A stretch of 64,000 nt of DNA, taken from Mycobacterium sp. Root265. Lineage in GTDB: Bacteria > Actinomycetota > Actinomycetes > Mycobacteriales > Mycobacteriaceae. Position numbers and translations under genes: made by a program. A model generated the notes under the pieces. The model was given only the letters and a program-made list of their open reading frames with translations. It was not told the DNA's origin and searched no databases. Within the stretch, counting starts at the first letter, position 1. Each line of letters begins with the position of its first letter. Of the stretch, positions 25,588 to 34,657 are shown in pieces. The stretch lies in the NCBI RefSeq assembly GCF_001428895.1, contig NZ_LMJA01000012.1:125313-189312 (forward strand), in the 5' to 3' direction.

Positions 25588-25793
25588 GGAACAACCTCCG
25601 CGAAGGAATCAAAGTCCAGACCTTTAGTCGGCAGATCGTTGCGCGTGCTGACGGACGAGTCAGGCCCGGCTAAACATCCCAGGTAGAGCGCATCGTCGAA
25701 TACGGCTGCACTCATGCAGTTCCGGTCGCCTTGGGCAAGTGCAGAGCAGACCCGCCGTTGTTGCAGAAGTCACAGCCGGCTAAGAATCTACAG

Positions 25794-26720
25794 ATGTCCG
25801 CTAGCCACATACCGACTCCCGGCGACACTTGCTATCCAGATTCGCGCAAGATAGGGCCCCAAATTCCGCACTTGATTGTCGGCCCAAATGAGGACGTTGA
25901 GCTTGTAGAAGTTTATGAATGGTTGCGACAGCAGCAGGCAGCCGACAAACTCATGCACGCCGTCGATGCTTCGATTAGGTATGTATTGGACGGCGCACGC
26001 ACTTGGCGTTTCGATCTGACCAGCCCCAAGGTCGACTCCGATGAACGCTCTTCGGTCGGCACAAAACTTCAATATCACGTGATCGAGCAGCTCAAATTGA
26101 AGAAGGAGCCCCCGCTTGACACGACAATTTCTGGCATCCCCGTTGAAATCAAGGGAACCGTTAGAAAGACTTGGATGATTCCTAGAGAAGGACAATGTGA
26201 AATCACTCTAATGGTAGAGATAGACGCGATCGGGCACCGCTTCAGGGCCTTCTTGATGAGAACTCATCGCGCGTGGCTCACTAAGGGTAATCGCGACCAG
26301 AAAAGGACGCCAAGAGCCGACGCCGTCCGCGAATATGCGCTGAAAGTCGCGCCGTGGACTGAATTACCGCCGGAACCCCTGCGGTTGCTAGGCCAGGAGC
26401 AACTCAGCGTCGTATTTGGCCCGCAAGGACAGGTTCGACGGCTAACGGCCTTGTTCGGCTATCTCCCGGAGATCGTGATCCCGCGCACAACGATTGAGAC
26501 AGTCGGAGCAACCAGACAGGACGTGATGAGACGTGCGCGTCAAGCGAAACAATGGGTGCTCGCCGAACATCAGCTGGTTGTGCTCGTCGGGACGTGGCGC
26601 GAACAGAGATCTGCCGCAATGAAATTGGGATACGACATCTCAAACGAAGGGTGGGTTGCTATTCCAGAGAACAAGCTTGCAGCAATTGGGTATAACGCCG
26701 GGGACTTCCAGGATTCCTAA
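25794..26720 (+). CDS. NaeI-family type II restriction endonuclease
   Basis: 308 aa from ATG 25794 (NaeI itself is 317 aa). The catalytic region reads SSVGTKLQYHVIEQL and then ISGIPVEIKGTVRKTWMIP, giving the E...D/E-x-K arrangement. The DNA-contact C-terminal part includes VREYALKVAPWTELPPEPLR and YLPEIVIPRTTIETVGATRQ. NaeI recognises GCCGGC, needs two sites and is topoisomerase-like; specificity here is inferred from family only. Base composition is clearly lower in GC than flanking housekeeping genes, so transfer is likely. It is convergent with the DUF3883 operon and unlinked in transcription from its probable methyltransferase. Confidence 0.8.
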   Translation: MSASHIPTPGDTCYPDSRKIGPQIPHLIVGPNEDVELVEVYEWLRQQQAADKLMHAVDASIRYVLDGARTWRFDLTSPKVDSDERSSVGTKLQYHVIEQLKLKKEPPLDTTISGIPVEIKGTVRKTWMIPREGQCEITLMVEIDAIGHRFRAFLMRTHRAWLTKGNRDQKRTPRADAVREYALKVAPWTELPPEPLRLLGQEQLSVVFGPQGQVRRLTALFGYLPEIVIPRTTIETVGATRQDVMRRARQAKQWVLAEHQLVVLVGTWREQRSAAMKLGYDISNEGWVAIPENKLAAIGYNAGDFQDS

Positions 26721-26854
26721 GGGGACGGCAGCTGCGACCTGAGCACTTATGACTCGGGAAGGATCACTTTTCATATCCCGTCCGGGCTGAACCCACGGTC
26801 GAGGTGTGGCACCCAGAGGGTGGAGCGGCGTTTTCTGCCAGCTACATCGTGTGT

Positions 26855-27724
26855 TCACCAGCTGGCACCCGGTTTAACCTCCAGGACAGTGGACCAGGAA
26901 GGGAAAGAACCTGAAAACCACACGCCCAGCGCCGGTATCCCGTCAACGATCACTCGGTCCGGGAACTCCAGTTTGCAAGATGCCCAACTTCCGTACGGCC
27001 CCCCGTCGCGTGGCACGTTGGCTTGAATCCAGTCCCCAGGCACAGAGCCCACGTCCGTGATCTCAAGATTCGAATCTAGTCGCACGGCGACAAGTGTCCA
27101 GCGGTCATCGCGCAGCATCACGTTGAACTCGTTACGTGACAAATAGGCGGTGAACCGGCCGCGGCGATTGGTGCTTTTTACCTCTAGATGGGCAGACATA
27201 CGCCCAAAGGACGCTGCGATGTCGTACCCAAACCCGTCAGACCATGATGCAACATGTTCGACTACACAGTCTGCGTTCTTGCGAAGAAGGGCGACGAGGG
27301 CTTCCTCTCCTGCTTTGCCCACTCTCTCTCGCGCGGCGGTATCCACCTTGCCCCAGCTGGAAACCAACTGCCCGTATACCGCATTAGGGTCCAACCCCAG
27401 CGTGAGCCCGGCCGACACGACGTCGTCAGGTAACTCGTCCGGCGACTGGACAAGCTCATCGGCGTCCTGGACCCAAGGCGGGGCTGCTTTCTCAAAGATC
27501 GCGCTCAATACCTGACTCGCAGGCGGGACCGTCGATCCCATTGTCTCCAGAAGGCCGAGTTCCCGAATCCAGTTGAAGGCACTCGCATACTGCGTAGGAG
27601 TCAGGTCGCTATAACGCGAGTGATTGGTCAACAACGACTGAGCACGCGGAATGCCGCCGCTGGACGGAAGTAGCTCCAACCAACGCTTGGCGGCTAGCAG
27701 GATTGGTTCAGGCGGAAGGCGCAC
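26855..27724 (-). CDS. DUF3883 PD-(D/E)XK nuclease-like protein
   Basis: 289 aa. The N-terminal half is helical. The C-terminal half contains GKAGEEALVALLRKNADCVV, GFGYDIAASFGR and HLEVKSTNRRG, the E...D...ExK pattern of the DUF3883 restriction-nuclease-like domain. The GTG start overlaps the helicase stop by 17 bases, so it is the third gene of the ParB-like/helicase/DUF3883 operon. The operon structure suggests a nuclease subunit acting with the helicase on invading DNA. Confidence 0.75.
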   Translation of the reverse strand: MRLPPEPILLAAKRWLELLPSSGGIPRAQSLLTNHSRYSDLTPTQYASAFNWIRELGLLETMGSTVPPASQVLSAIFEKAAPPWVQDADELVQSPDELPDDVVSAGLTLGLDPNAVYGQLVSSWGKVDTAARERVGKAGEEALVALLRKNADCVVEHVASWSDGFGYDIAASFGRMSAHLEVKSTNRRGRFTAYLSRNEFNVMLRDDRWTLVAVRLDSNLEITDVGSVPGDWIQANVPRDGGPYGSWASCKLEFPDRVIVDGIPALGVWFSGSFPSWSTVLEVKPGASW

Positions 27725-29537
27725 GTAGGTGCCCCATCAGTGCCTCAAGGTCGCCGCGGTCGAGACCACCGCCGACTGCAGGTTCCTCCTCGAGATCAGC
27801 GAGCTGCTGCACTGCTGGGTCGTCGAGAATCGTGCCCATGAACGTGAGCTTGTCTGCGAGTCGCACGGCAACCACTTCGTCGATCGTGTTCTCCGACACA
27901 AGCACTGTGATATTTGTCGTGACGTCCTTAGCCAGCCCTAGACGGTGAATGCGGTCCAGACTCTGCAAGAAGCGCCCCGCGGCAAAGTCTCGGTCTACAT
28001 ACACAGCATCGTGGCACTCATGGTGCAGACTGATTCCCTCTCCGAGGGTGGCGGGGTTGGATAGCAGAACCATGCAGGCCGGATCTGTACGGAACCGCCG
28101 GATTTCGCCTTCACGATCAGGGGTGCCGCCGTGTACGACTGCTGGACCGAACTGGGCTAGCACCCGCTCCAGTGTCTTGAGACTTCTGACGAATGTCGAC
28201 CACACAAGGGTTTTCCGTCCGCGAGCTGCATTCTCCCGAACAATAGCGAGCACTTCCTGATACTTAGGGGACATCTCATAAGCCGGCAAATCCTGCATCA
28301 GTCGATAGAGCGAAGACCGTTCTGGGACAGGAAGAGGCGGGACTTGGTAGGACAGCGGCTCGTAGCGGGTGGTCCCGACTGCGAGAAGCGCTGGGCTGGT
28401 CGCAGCCATCAACATATACATCAAAATCTTGCCTAGGGCCTGGAAGTCACCTTCGAACCCGGTAGCCCTGGCGGAGAATTGCCCAACGAGAGCCGCGTAA
28501 ATCTCAGCGTGAAGTGGTGGGAGCGGGATCCGCCGCAGCGAAGTTTCGACCGGCGGTAGGTCTAGTTCGCCCTTGGTCGTGCGGGCGAAAAGAGGTCTGA
28601 GAGATTGACTCGCCGCGGCGAGGTCACCGCCGCCAACGGCCCGGAGAACACTTCGTCGACCGGTCCCTGGCCACACGAATCCGAAGAGATTTTCTAAGTC
28701 CTTCACGCCGTTCGGCGCGGGAGTGCCGGTCAAAATTAGGCGACGTCGGCTTCGGGGGCCCAATGCGAGGCATGCTGAACCGTAAGCACCGTCGGCCCCA
28801 AGCTTCATCCGATGGGCCTCATCGAGAATTATCATCGACGGCCTCTCTGCAAGCCAGCGGCCGAGCAAGTTGACCATGTTGGGGAGTCGCTCATAGTTGA
28901 CGACGAGCGCGTCGGAGGTGCCCGCCGGGGCCCCGTCGACAATCTCCATGGAAAGAGGCGGGCTCAGGCACTCTGTATTTTCGAACTGCCACGAACCGTA
29001 ACTGGACTTGGGCCCAACGATGAGCAATCGCTCCAGTCCTTCGCGCCTCCGAAGTGCCTGGAATACTGCTAAACCAACGCGGGTCTTGCCAGCACCGGGT
29101 ACGGAAAAGTTCGCACCGTGCCGCAACAACAGCAACTTCGCGATGTCACGGCGCTGGAACGAAGTGAGATCCGCGTTCCACTCTGGGCCCAGGATCTCAA
29201 GAACCGAATCAGCATTTGCCTCAACCGAGATGTCCGGTGTACGAAGGCGATCGGACACAGTCTGAGCGTCCTGAAGCGAATCCACCACAAGCGCTTGCAG
29301 CTGCGCGTCCCAGGTAACCTCTCCGGGTGCCGTGTGCGGCCACCGGTTCAGCGTCTCAAGGTTGGTCAGGAGGTCGTCGATCTCGATCTCAATACTGCCA
29401 GGCGACCGTTGAATGCTTGTCTGGAAGTTGGCTGCGAATCGGCGAAGATCGTCCTCCAATCCAGGGCGCGAAGCTAACCGCACGCGCGTCACCTCGGCTG
29501 CAAAGCCGAGCGTGAGGCTAGGTTCGAAGGCGACCAC
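27708..29537 (-). CDS. SNF2-type superfamily 2 helicase/translocase
   Basis: 609 aa. Motif I is FSVPGAGKTRVGLAVF, motif II is MIILDEAHRMK, motif III is LILTGTPAPNG. In the second RecA lobe are TLVWSTFVRSLKTLERVL, GEGISLHHE and motif VI FLQSLDRIHRLG. The N-terminal ~150 residues have no recognised domain. GTG start overlaps the ParB-like stop by one base (TAGTG). SNF2 translocases in defence islands usually move along DNA to drive a nuclease partner, here the DUF3883 protein. Confidence 0.85.
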   Translation of the reverse strand: MVAFEPSLTLGFAAEVTRVRLASRPGLEDDLRRFAANFQTSIQRSPGSIEIEIDDLLTNLETLNRWPHTAPGEVTWDAQLQALVVDSLQDAQTVSDRLRTPDISVEANADSVLEILGPEWNADLTSFQRRDIAKLLLLRHGANFSVPGAGKTRVGLAVFQALRRREGLERLLIVGPKSSYGSWQFENTECLSPPLSMEIVDGAPAGTSDALVVNYERLPNMVNLLGRWLAERPSMIILDEAHRMKLGADGAYGSACLALGPRSRRRLILTGTPAPNGVKDLENLFGFVWPGTGRRSVLRAVGGGDLAAASQSLRPLFARTTKGELDLPPVETSLRRIPLPPLHAEIYAALVGQFSARATGFEGDFQALGKILMYMLMAATSPALLAVGTTRYEPLSYQVPPLPVPERSSLYRLMQDLPAYEMSPKYQEVLAIVRENAARGRKTLVWSTFVRSLKTLERVLAQFGPAVVHGGTPDREGEIRRFRTDPACMVLLSNPATLGEGISLHHECHDAVYVDRDFAAGRFLQSLDRIHRLGLAKDVTTNITVLVSENTIDEVVAVRLADKLTFMGTILDDPAVQQLADLEEEPAVGGGLDRGDLEALMGHLRAPSA

Positions 29538-30943
29538 TACTTATCCCGGATGGCATCAAGGAGCCAGGCGACACCTTCCCCTGGGGTCGGGTATGTGCGC
29601 CCGGCCTGCCGACCGAGATTAACGAGGCTGTCGCGCAGCACAATGAGAGCGTCGTCGAACGCCTCGTCGTCGAGTGCACGTTTAGACCTCGCTTCCGCAA
29701 ACTCATTCGCGCACTGCGTGACGTAATCAGCTGCATCGGTTAGACGCTCGGGGACCGCCGTCTGCCGTTTCACTAGTTCCGCATTCTGACCAGCGAGCTT
29801 GACCGCAACGTCGAAGGTTTCGCGTGCCTTCTTCATGAGGGTCGACGCCACTTCGACCTCTGCGGGTGTCGCACTGTCGCCGTTCGAACACACCGCCTTT
29901 GCCTTGAGCAGCTGGTTCGTCAGAGCCTCAGCAGCTGCGGTCTCGCTGCTTTGGCTCGGCAAGGACACGTTCGGAATACCGGGGACCGATACCGGGCCGG
30001 GAACCTGCACACCCGACTTTAAGTCGCTGGGAAGCCGGCTTTCTAGATACCGTACGTAGAAGTCGGACTCGGCGAGACGCAAGGAAGTCTTCGGGTAGTC
30101 AAGCAGGACCATAGCAAGCCGCGAATGGAGTAGACGCTTGGCGGCTTCGGGATCCGTTACCGACAGCCTGGCATAGTCGCGGTGAAGCTCGCGCAGCTTT
30201 TCCTGGTGCTGCTCGAAATCGATGAGACGCAGGGCGGTTCCATCGTTGGCTTTGCTTCTGTCGATAGCGTTCAGAATCAAGCTGTAGACCCAGCGGTCAC
30301 GTTGCAGGGTCGCCGGCTTGATGTTGAAGTCTCTTGCGACGTCTGTTTCGGTGCGTCCGCGCCCCAGTTCTTCGTCGATTGCAATCAGACGGTTGATGTA
30401 AGAATAGTCGCGCCGTCGATCCTTGCGGAGCTGAAGGGACAGCTCGACGTTGTTGATGTCCTGCCGTGACGTGTCATCTGGCAGTACTCCGAGTCTGATG
30501 TTCTGGATGCCGAGGTCAATCAAAGCCGCTGCACGAGTGTTTCCATCGACAAGAATCCCGTGCGGACTCACGATTCCTGGCTCACGCTGTCCGGCGTCGT
30601 CGAGCTCATCCATGAGCGCGGTGTAGTCAGGATCGGTCTGGTCCGGGTTAGCCGGCCGCTGACGAAGGAGGTCGTGGAGATATCCCTGTGCGGTCTGCCC
30701 CCAGGGGTCTTCCTCGATAGCTTTGTTCCGCGCCGGGTCGAGTGTTCTTTGTGCGCGAATCCGATGCGTATCCGGGTTGAAATAGAGCATGTCAACAGGC
30801 ATTGAGATCACGTAGAGATGGCGAGGTTCGCCGCGCCAGTCGATCGTGACCTTTGCGCCATCCTCAGACATCGCCTGCTTGAGACGTTGAGTAATGATGT
30901 TGTTGATCTCTTCGCCCCTGGGAGGAATGCCGAAGCCGGGCAT
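29537..30943 (-). CDS. ParB/sulfiredoxin-fold protein of defence island
   Basis: 468 aa. Residues ~55-165 form a ParB-like nuclease domain: a YFNPDTHRIRAQR strand-loop and the GILVDGNTRAAALIDLG motif, equivalent to the GEHR/GNTR box that binds CTP or ATP in ParB relatives. A middle helical region (TETDVARDFNIKPATLQRD) looks like a helix-turn-helix. The C-terminal ~150 residues are helical. DndB and other defence proteins share such domains. It heads the minus operon; 120 bases separate it from the divergent HNH-like gene, and this gap must hold promoters for both. Confidence 0.72.
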   Translation of the reverse strand: MPGFGIPPRGEEINNIITQRLKQAMSEDGAKVTIDWRGEPRHLYVISMPVDMLYFNPDTHRIRAQRTLDPARNKAIEEDPWGQTAQGYLHDLLRQRPANPDQTDPDYTALMDELDDAGQREPGIVSPHGILVDGNTRAAALIDLGIQNIRLGVLPDDTSRQDINNVELSLQLRKDRRRDYSYINRLIAIDEELGRGRTETDVARDFNIKPATLQRDRWVYSLILNAIDRSKANDGTALRLIDFEQHQEKLRELHRDYARLSVTDPEAAKRLLHSRLAMVLLDYPKTSLRLAESDFYVRYLESRLPSDLKSGVQVPGPVSVPGIPNVSLPSQSSETAAAEALTNQLLKAKAVCSNGDSATPAEVEVASTLMKKARETFDVAVKLAGQNAELVKRQTAVPERLTDAADYVTQCANEFAEARSKRALDDEAFDDALIVLRDSLVNLGRQAGRTYPTPGEGVAWLLDAIRDK

Positions 30944-31062
30944 TGGGTGCTCCTTAAACCTGCGAATTTGGGTTGGGACCAGCTCGCGTGCATCATTGCA
31001 CCTCGGACCGACACGTCACGCGACGTGGACGGTGCGTGTCCTGGCAAACGGGAGGAGCAGCC

Positions 31063-31758
31063 ATGGAACAGCCGAGGTGGGACGATCCTGGGTACTCGGC
31101 GGGAACCATGGTTCGCGGCGCACTCTGGCTCTTGCAAGTGGTTGGCGAGGGAAACACTTTTACAAAGAACCAGCTTCGCGACGCGTTTCCCGGTGTTTCC
31201 CAAATTGACCGCCGAATCCGCGACCTGCGTGACTATGGGTGGGTCGTGTACTCGAACACCGAGGACGCATCGCTCCTCACCGAGGACCAACGGTTCGTCA
31301 AGGCCGGCGTCGCCGTTTGGGATCCGACCGCACGCCGCAATGCCGCGCCACAGAAAGCAGTCTCTAGTAAAGAACGCCAGGCGGTTCTAGCTCGCGACGG
31401 GTACATGTGCACCCTATGCGGAATCGCCGGCGGCGAGACGTATCCCGACGACAGCGTTATGAGCGGTGTCCTTGCAGTCTCGCGACGGACGGTAATCCGC
31501 GTGGACGGAAGTGAATCGCAGGCACTGGTGACCGAGTGCAAGCGCTGCCGAGCAGGGCTAGCAGATGATCCTGTCAGCGCACAGGCCGCGGTCGACGCTG
31601 CCGCGGGGCTCAACCCCGCTGAGCACCGCCGCCTGTTGCGATGGGTAGAGCGGGGCCGCCGAGGTGCGACTGAGCTCGATCGTGCATGGGCGGCGTACAT
31701 TCGAGTGCCGTCCGACATGCGTAGCGATATCGCTGAGCGGCTGCGTTCTACTGAATAA
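31063..31758 (+). CDS. HNH-like zinc protein with winged-helix N-domain
   Basis: 231 aa, ATG 31063 with strong GGAGGAG upstream. Residues ~15-70 look like a winged helix (GNTFTKNQLRDAFPGVSQID). Then ERQAVLARDGYMCTLCG and VTECKRCRAGLADD supply the two CxxC pairs of an HNH fold, but the usual His/Asn residues between them are not evident (TYPDDSVMSGVLAVSRRT). It may be a zinc-structured, catalytically dead or divergent HNH protein. It is divergent from the ParB-like gene and part of the island. Confidence 0.6.
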   Translation: MEQPRWDDPGYSAGTMVRGALWLLQVVGEGNTFTKNQLRDAFPGVSQIDRRIRDLRDYGWVVYSNTEDASLLTEDQRFVKAGVAVWDPTARRNAAPQKAVSSKERQAVLARDGYMCTLCGIAGGETYPDDSVMSGVLAVSRRTVIRVDGSESQALVTECKRCRAGLADDPVSAQAAVDAAAGLNPAEHRRLLRWVERGRRGATELDRAWAAYIRVPSDMRSDIAERLRSTE

Positions 31759-31865
31759 AGAGACGTGACGGCGGGTCAACGGTCGGCTCGGTCATTATCG
31801 TTGCGACGCACCGCTTCTTCGGCACCGAACGGCTCCACAGCTACTCAAATCGAACCGGCACGGTG

Positions 31866-32342
31866 CTACTTTGTTTTCCGTGCGGCGCGCACCGTCGTGG
31901 CTATGGCATCTGCCGTCTCGACAGGCGACGCGTGTTCCCAGACGCGCACGACCTTCCACCCCGCTTCGGCAAGCCGCGTATCGGTATCGGCGTCCCGATT
32001 GCGGTTACGCGCAATCTTTGATGACCAGTAATCGGGATTCGCTTTGGTTTCCGGGCGACCGTGATCAGGACAGCCGTGCCAAAAACAACCGTCGATGAAC
32101 ACTGCGACCTTCGCCGGCCCGAACACGATGTCGGCCCGGCGCCGCAGCCCGGTCAGCGGCGCTCGGTCGACGCGGTAGCGGAGACCCATCGCATGCAAGA
32201 TTCGGCGCACTGCCATCTCGGGAGCCGTATCACGCGTACGTTGCAGCTGCATCCGACTACGGACTCCTGGTGTCGACGCGTACGACGATCCTGCGGACTC
32301 CGAACGCCTAGTGCGCTGGCTTCGGGTCGGTCTCCCAGTCAC
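31866..32342 (-). CDS. vsr: Very short patch repair endonuclease (Vsr)
   Basis: About 158 aa from GTG 32342. It shows RRADIVFGPAKVAVFIDGCF, then WHGCPDHG, KIARNRNRDADT and AGWKVVRVWEH, the Vsr signature with catalytic Asp, His and zinc-site Cys. The start is uncertain: ATG 32387 is also in frame and neither has a good ribosome site. Vsr nicks T:G mismatches arising from deaminated 5-methylcytosine. It follows the C5-methyltransferase gene by ~90 bases, as is usual. Confidence 0.85.
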   Translation of the reverse strand: MTGRPTRSQRTRRSESAGSSYASTPGVRSRMQLQRTRDTAPEMAVRRILHAMGLRYRVDRAPLTGLRRRADIVFGPAKVAVFIDGCFWHGCPDHGRPETKANPDYWSSKIARNRNRDADTDTRLAEAGWKVVRVWEHASPVETADAIATTVRAARKTK

Positions 32343-32431
32343 GGATCCATCATGCAACCCGTGAAAGATCTGGTCGAATTCCAGCATTCGCACCGGGCAC
32401 GGCACTTGTCCGTCGATGCGGTTCCTTGTGC

Positions 32432-33745
32432 TCAGCTGATTTTCGAACGCAGCTTTTCCGTAGCGAATGCGGCGTGACGAGCGTGACCCTCCTGGCCGCG
32501 GAACGCACGCCACTCGCCCAGACGGTAGGTGACATTTTCACCACGTTGACGGATGTCGATCTCGAAGTCGCGGCGGAGGAAATTGAGACGACGCTCGATC
32601 TCAGCATCCTCTAGTCCGCCGCCAAGTGCCCTGCGCAGCCCAGCAAGCGAGAGGAAGCCGCCGTGGTCCCGCAGTACACGATAGACCTCGTCGCGATATT
32701 GAGTGCCCACTCCGTAGTCGTCGGCCGCACGGGATTCCTTGCGGAGGGCGGAGGCGATCGCTAGCCCAACAGCACGGGCGACCGGCGGAGGGAATGCATT
32801 GCCGATTTGTCGGTAGATCGCCGTCTTGCGTTTCCTGCTGTCGCCGAAATCCCACTCGTAACCGGGGCCTGACCAGCCCTGAATGCGCGCGACCATCGGA
32901 TTGGTCAGCTTCGGGATGAAGCCGTAGGGTACCTCCGGGCCAGGGGCAGCGTCAGCGATCCCGAGTCCATCGACGCCCATCGAACGCCACTGCCGCTTGG
33001 CTCGTGTAGGGCCAAGGTCTGGACCGCCGTGTTTTTTCGAGCCGCCGACAATGGTGGGCGCGACGCGGTCCGCGGACTTTGCCCAGTCATTGGCCCCGGC
33101 CCATCCGTTCGCGGACATGAGGTCGTACAGTGCCGTGCCCACTGTCTGGATCGCAGGGGTTGGTTCGGGCCATGTGAAGTAGGGCGCAAACTCCTCTCGT
33201 AACGCTACAAGGATGAAGCGGGGCCGTAGCTGCGGTACACCGAAGTCCTTAGCCTCGAGCAGACGCCAGTCCGCGCGGTACCCAAACTCAGCGAACCTGT
33301 CAAGCACGGCCTGTCTGTATCCAGCGAACCGCGGCATCGACAGCCCCCGGACGTTCTCCAGCAGCACCGCGTCTGGCTGCATGCGGCCGGCCGCTTCCAC
33401 CGCCCATGCAAACAGGTCGCGCTCGTCCGACGACCCGAGCTGCTTGCCGGCTAGAGAGAATGGGGGGCACGGGACACCCCCCGCAAGCAGAGAGGCGCCT
33501 TGGTGCTCCTCCGGCCGCCAAACCGACTCGTCGGCAACATCACCGATCGCGATCACCGGTTCCGGGTGTCCTGCGTCGACTGCGATACGAACCAGGTTGC
33601 GCTGCAGAGTGGCCGCCGCGTCCCTGTCGAGTTCGACGGCAAGACTGTGCCGGAAACCTGCCAGGTGCAATCCGAGACTTTGCCCGCCCGCCCCGGCGCA
33701 AATCTCTACAGCTGTCAGCTCACGGTGGCGCGTCTTCCCGTCCAT
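32432..33745 (-). CDS. DNA (cytosine-5-)methyltransferase with C-terminal extra domain
   Basis: 437 aa. Motif I is AVEICAGAGGQSLGLHLAGF, motif IV is GGVPCPPFSLAGKQLGSSDE with catalytic Cys93, motif VI is LLENVRGL, motif VIII is GVPQLRPRFILVAL, and motif X is IYRQIGNAFPPPVARAVG. The last ~85 residues (DEVYRVLRDHGGFLSLAGLR, then NFLRRDFEIDIRQRGENVTY) form a winged-helix-like extension. It probably protects the host from the NaeI-type enzyme (GCCGGC in that family); GCCGGC sites do occur in this window. ATG 33745 lacks a strong ribosome site. Confidence 0.88.
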   Translation of the reverse strand: MDGKTRHRELTAVEICAGAGGQSLGLHLAGFRHSLAVELDRDAAATLQRNLVRIAVDAGHPEPVIAIGDVADESVWRPEEHQGASLLAGGVPCPPFSLAGKQLGSSDERDLFAWAVEAAGRMQPDAVLLENVRGLSMPRFAGYRQAVLDRFAEFGYRADWRLLEAKDFGVPQLRPRFILVALREEFAPYFTWPEPTPAIQTVGTALYDLMSANGWAGANDWAKSADRVAPTIVGGSKKHGGPDLGPTRAKRQWRSMGVDGLGIADAAPGPEVPYGFIPKLTNPMVARIQGWSGPGYEWDFGDSRKRKTAIYRQIGNAFPPPVARAVGLAIASALRKESRAADDYGVGTQYRDEVYRVLRDHGGFLSLAGLRRALGGGLEDAEIERRLNFLRRDFEIDIRQRGENVTYRLGEWRAFRGQEGHARHAAFATEKLRSKIS

Positions 33746-34139
33746 AATGGGCTCATTCTGTCAGGCAATACCGACACGTTAGGGACGCGCGCCGACGCCT
33801 ACGCGGGTTCCCGACTTCACAATTCCCCATTCCGCCCTTGCGTGGTCGGGTCCAAGTTGTGATCTCCAGCGACATCGTTCACTGACGAGGGCCAAACGTA
33901 GCGTTGCCGTGTCACGTGAATGCACGTAATCGAGCCAAGAGCTGCGTTGCAACCACTTCGCAGACAGGAAGCGCCCCGATTCGGGCAGCTCCGACTGCTG
34001 CTCCCCGGAGGCCGACCCGATCCGCCGACGGCAAGCATTGTGCCACCTTGCACCTGGTCTCTACTCGCCCCAACCGTCGCACCTGATCCCCGACTGCCGA
34101 TATAAACTCCAGAGCCTCGCATCGACCAGGGCGTGTCTG
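33746..34139. other. Region without recognisable gene beyond the restriction island
   Basis: About 390 bases. Open frames on both strands are Arg/Ser/Pro-rich and not protein-like. No RNA gene, attachment site or transposon end could be shown. It separates the methyltransferase gene from decayed genes. Confidence 0.4.
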
Positions 34140-34520
34140 ACAGATGTCTCGGGTGTTGTGCCTGAGGCTTGAGGTATGTCGCGGACCCCGCCATGCGTCC
34201 GTGAAGTCCTGTGCCTCGTCGACAACGGTCGCGTCGAAGCGGTGCCCTGTCCGAGTTGTGCTGCCAACTCAGCCATCTGCGCAGGCAGGTCATGTTCCCA
34301 GAGTTGCACAGTGTCTTCGGTGCGCAGTGACTGATCAGGCCCCGTCGGCGCGCCCCACACCTTGCCGAGATCGTGGAACTCCCCTACTTAGGGGGACGCT
34401 GACGGCGCGGCCACGTTCCGGTGATGCGTTCCAGGTAGGACGCTAGGCCGTGGGAGTAGCAGACCAGCGCGACCCGTTGACCGTCGCGGGCCAGCCGACG
34501 GGCCCACATTACTCTTCAGC
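34140..34520 (-). pseudogene. Fragment of UvrD/NERD-like helicase
   Basis: Reading the minus strand from about 34515, pieces of one protein appear in sequence. First MWARRLARDGQRVALVCYSH with GLASYLERITGTWPRRQRP, interrupted by a stop. Next, FHDLGKVWGAPTGPDQ and LWEHDLPAQMAELAAQLGQG. After a frameshift comes ATVVDEAQDFTDAWRG, the helicase motif II (the bases for DEAQDF are at 34203-34220). Both ends, including the Walker A and the C-terminal lobe, are missing. It is a degraded remnant, probably of an older defence or repair helicase. Confidence 0.65.
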
Positions 34521-34657
34521 ACTGCAGAACGTCGCACGTGGCACCGACGTCGACGTGGCCTTGGTGCTGTTCGACGTACGTGACCATGCAGCCGTACAGG
34601 GCCTGCGAGCGGAAGCCGACCACAGCGAGTTCGCCTCGAAGAACCCCTGCGTCGCCG

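Noticed and set aside
25681-25760. Possible tRNA remnant (GGTAGAGCGC-like bases)
   Set aside because: No T-loop (GTTCRANNC) or acceptor stem pairs with it, and the similarity is limited to about ten bases.
34130-34190. Possible insertion-sequence end (TGTCTGACAGATGTC)
   Set aside because: The bases are part of the decayed helicase reading on the minus strand and no transposase or matching second end was found.
33817-34293. Minus-strand 159-codon frame
   Set aside because: It overlaps the helicase remnant in another frame and its sequence is low-complexity Arg/Ser/Gly without domain features.
34384-34397. Short inverted repeat CCCCTA-CT-TAGGGG as terminator or attachment site
   Set aside because: Arms are only six bases, no T-tract follows, and it lies inside the degraded helicase fragment.
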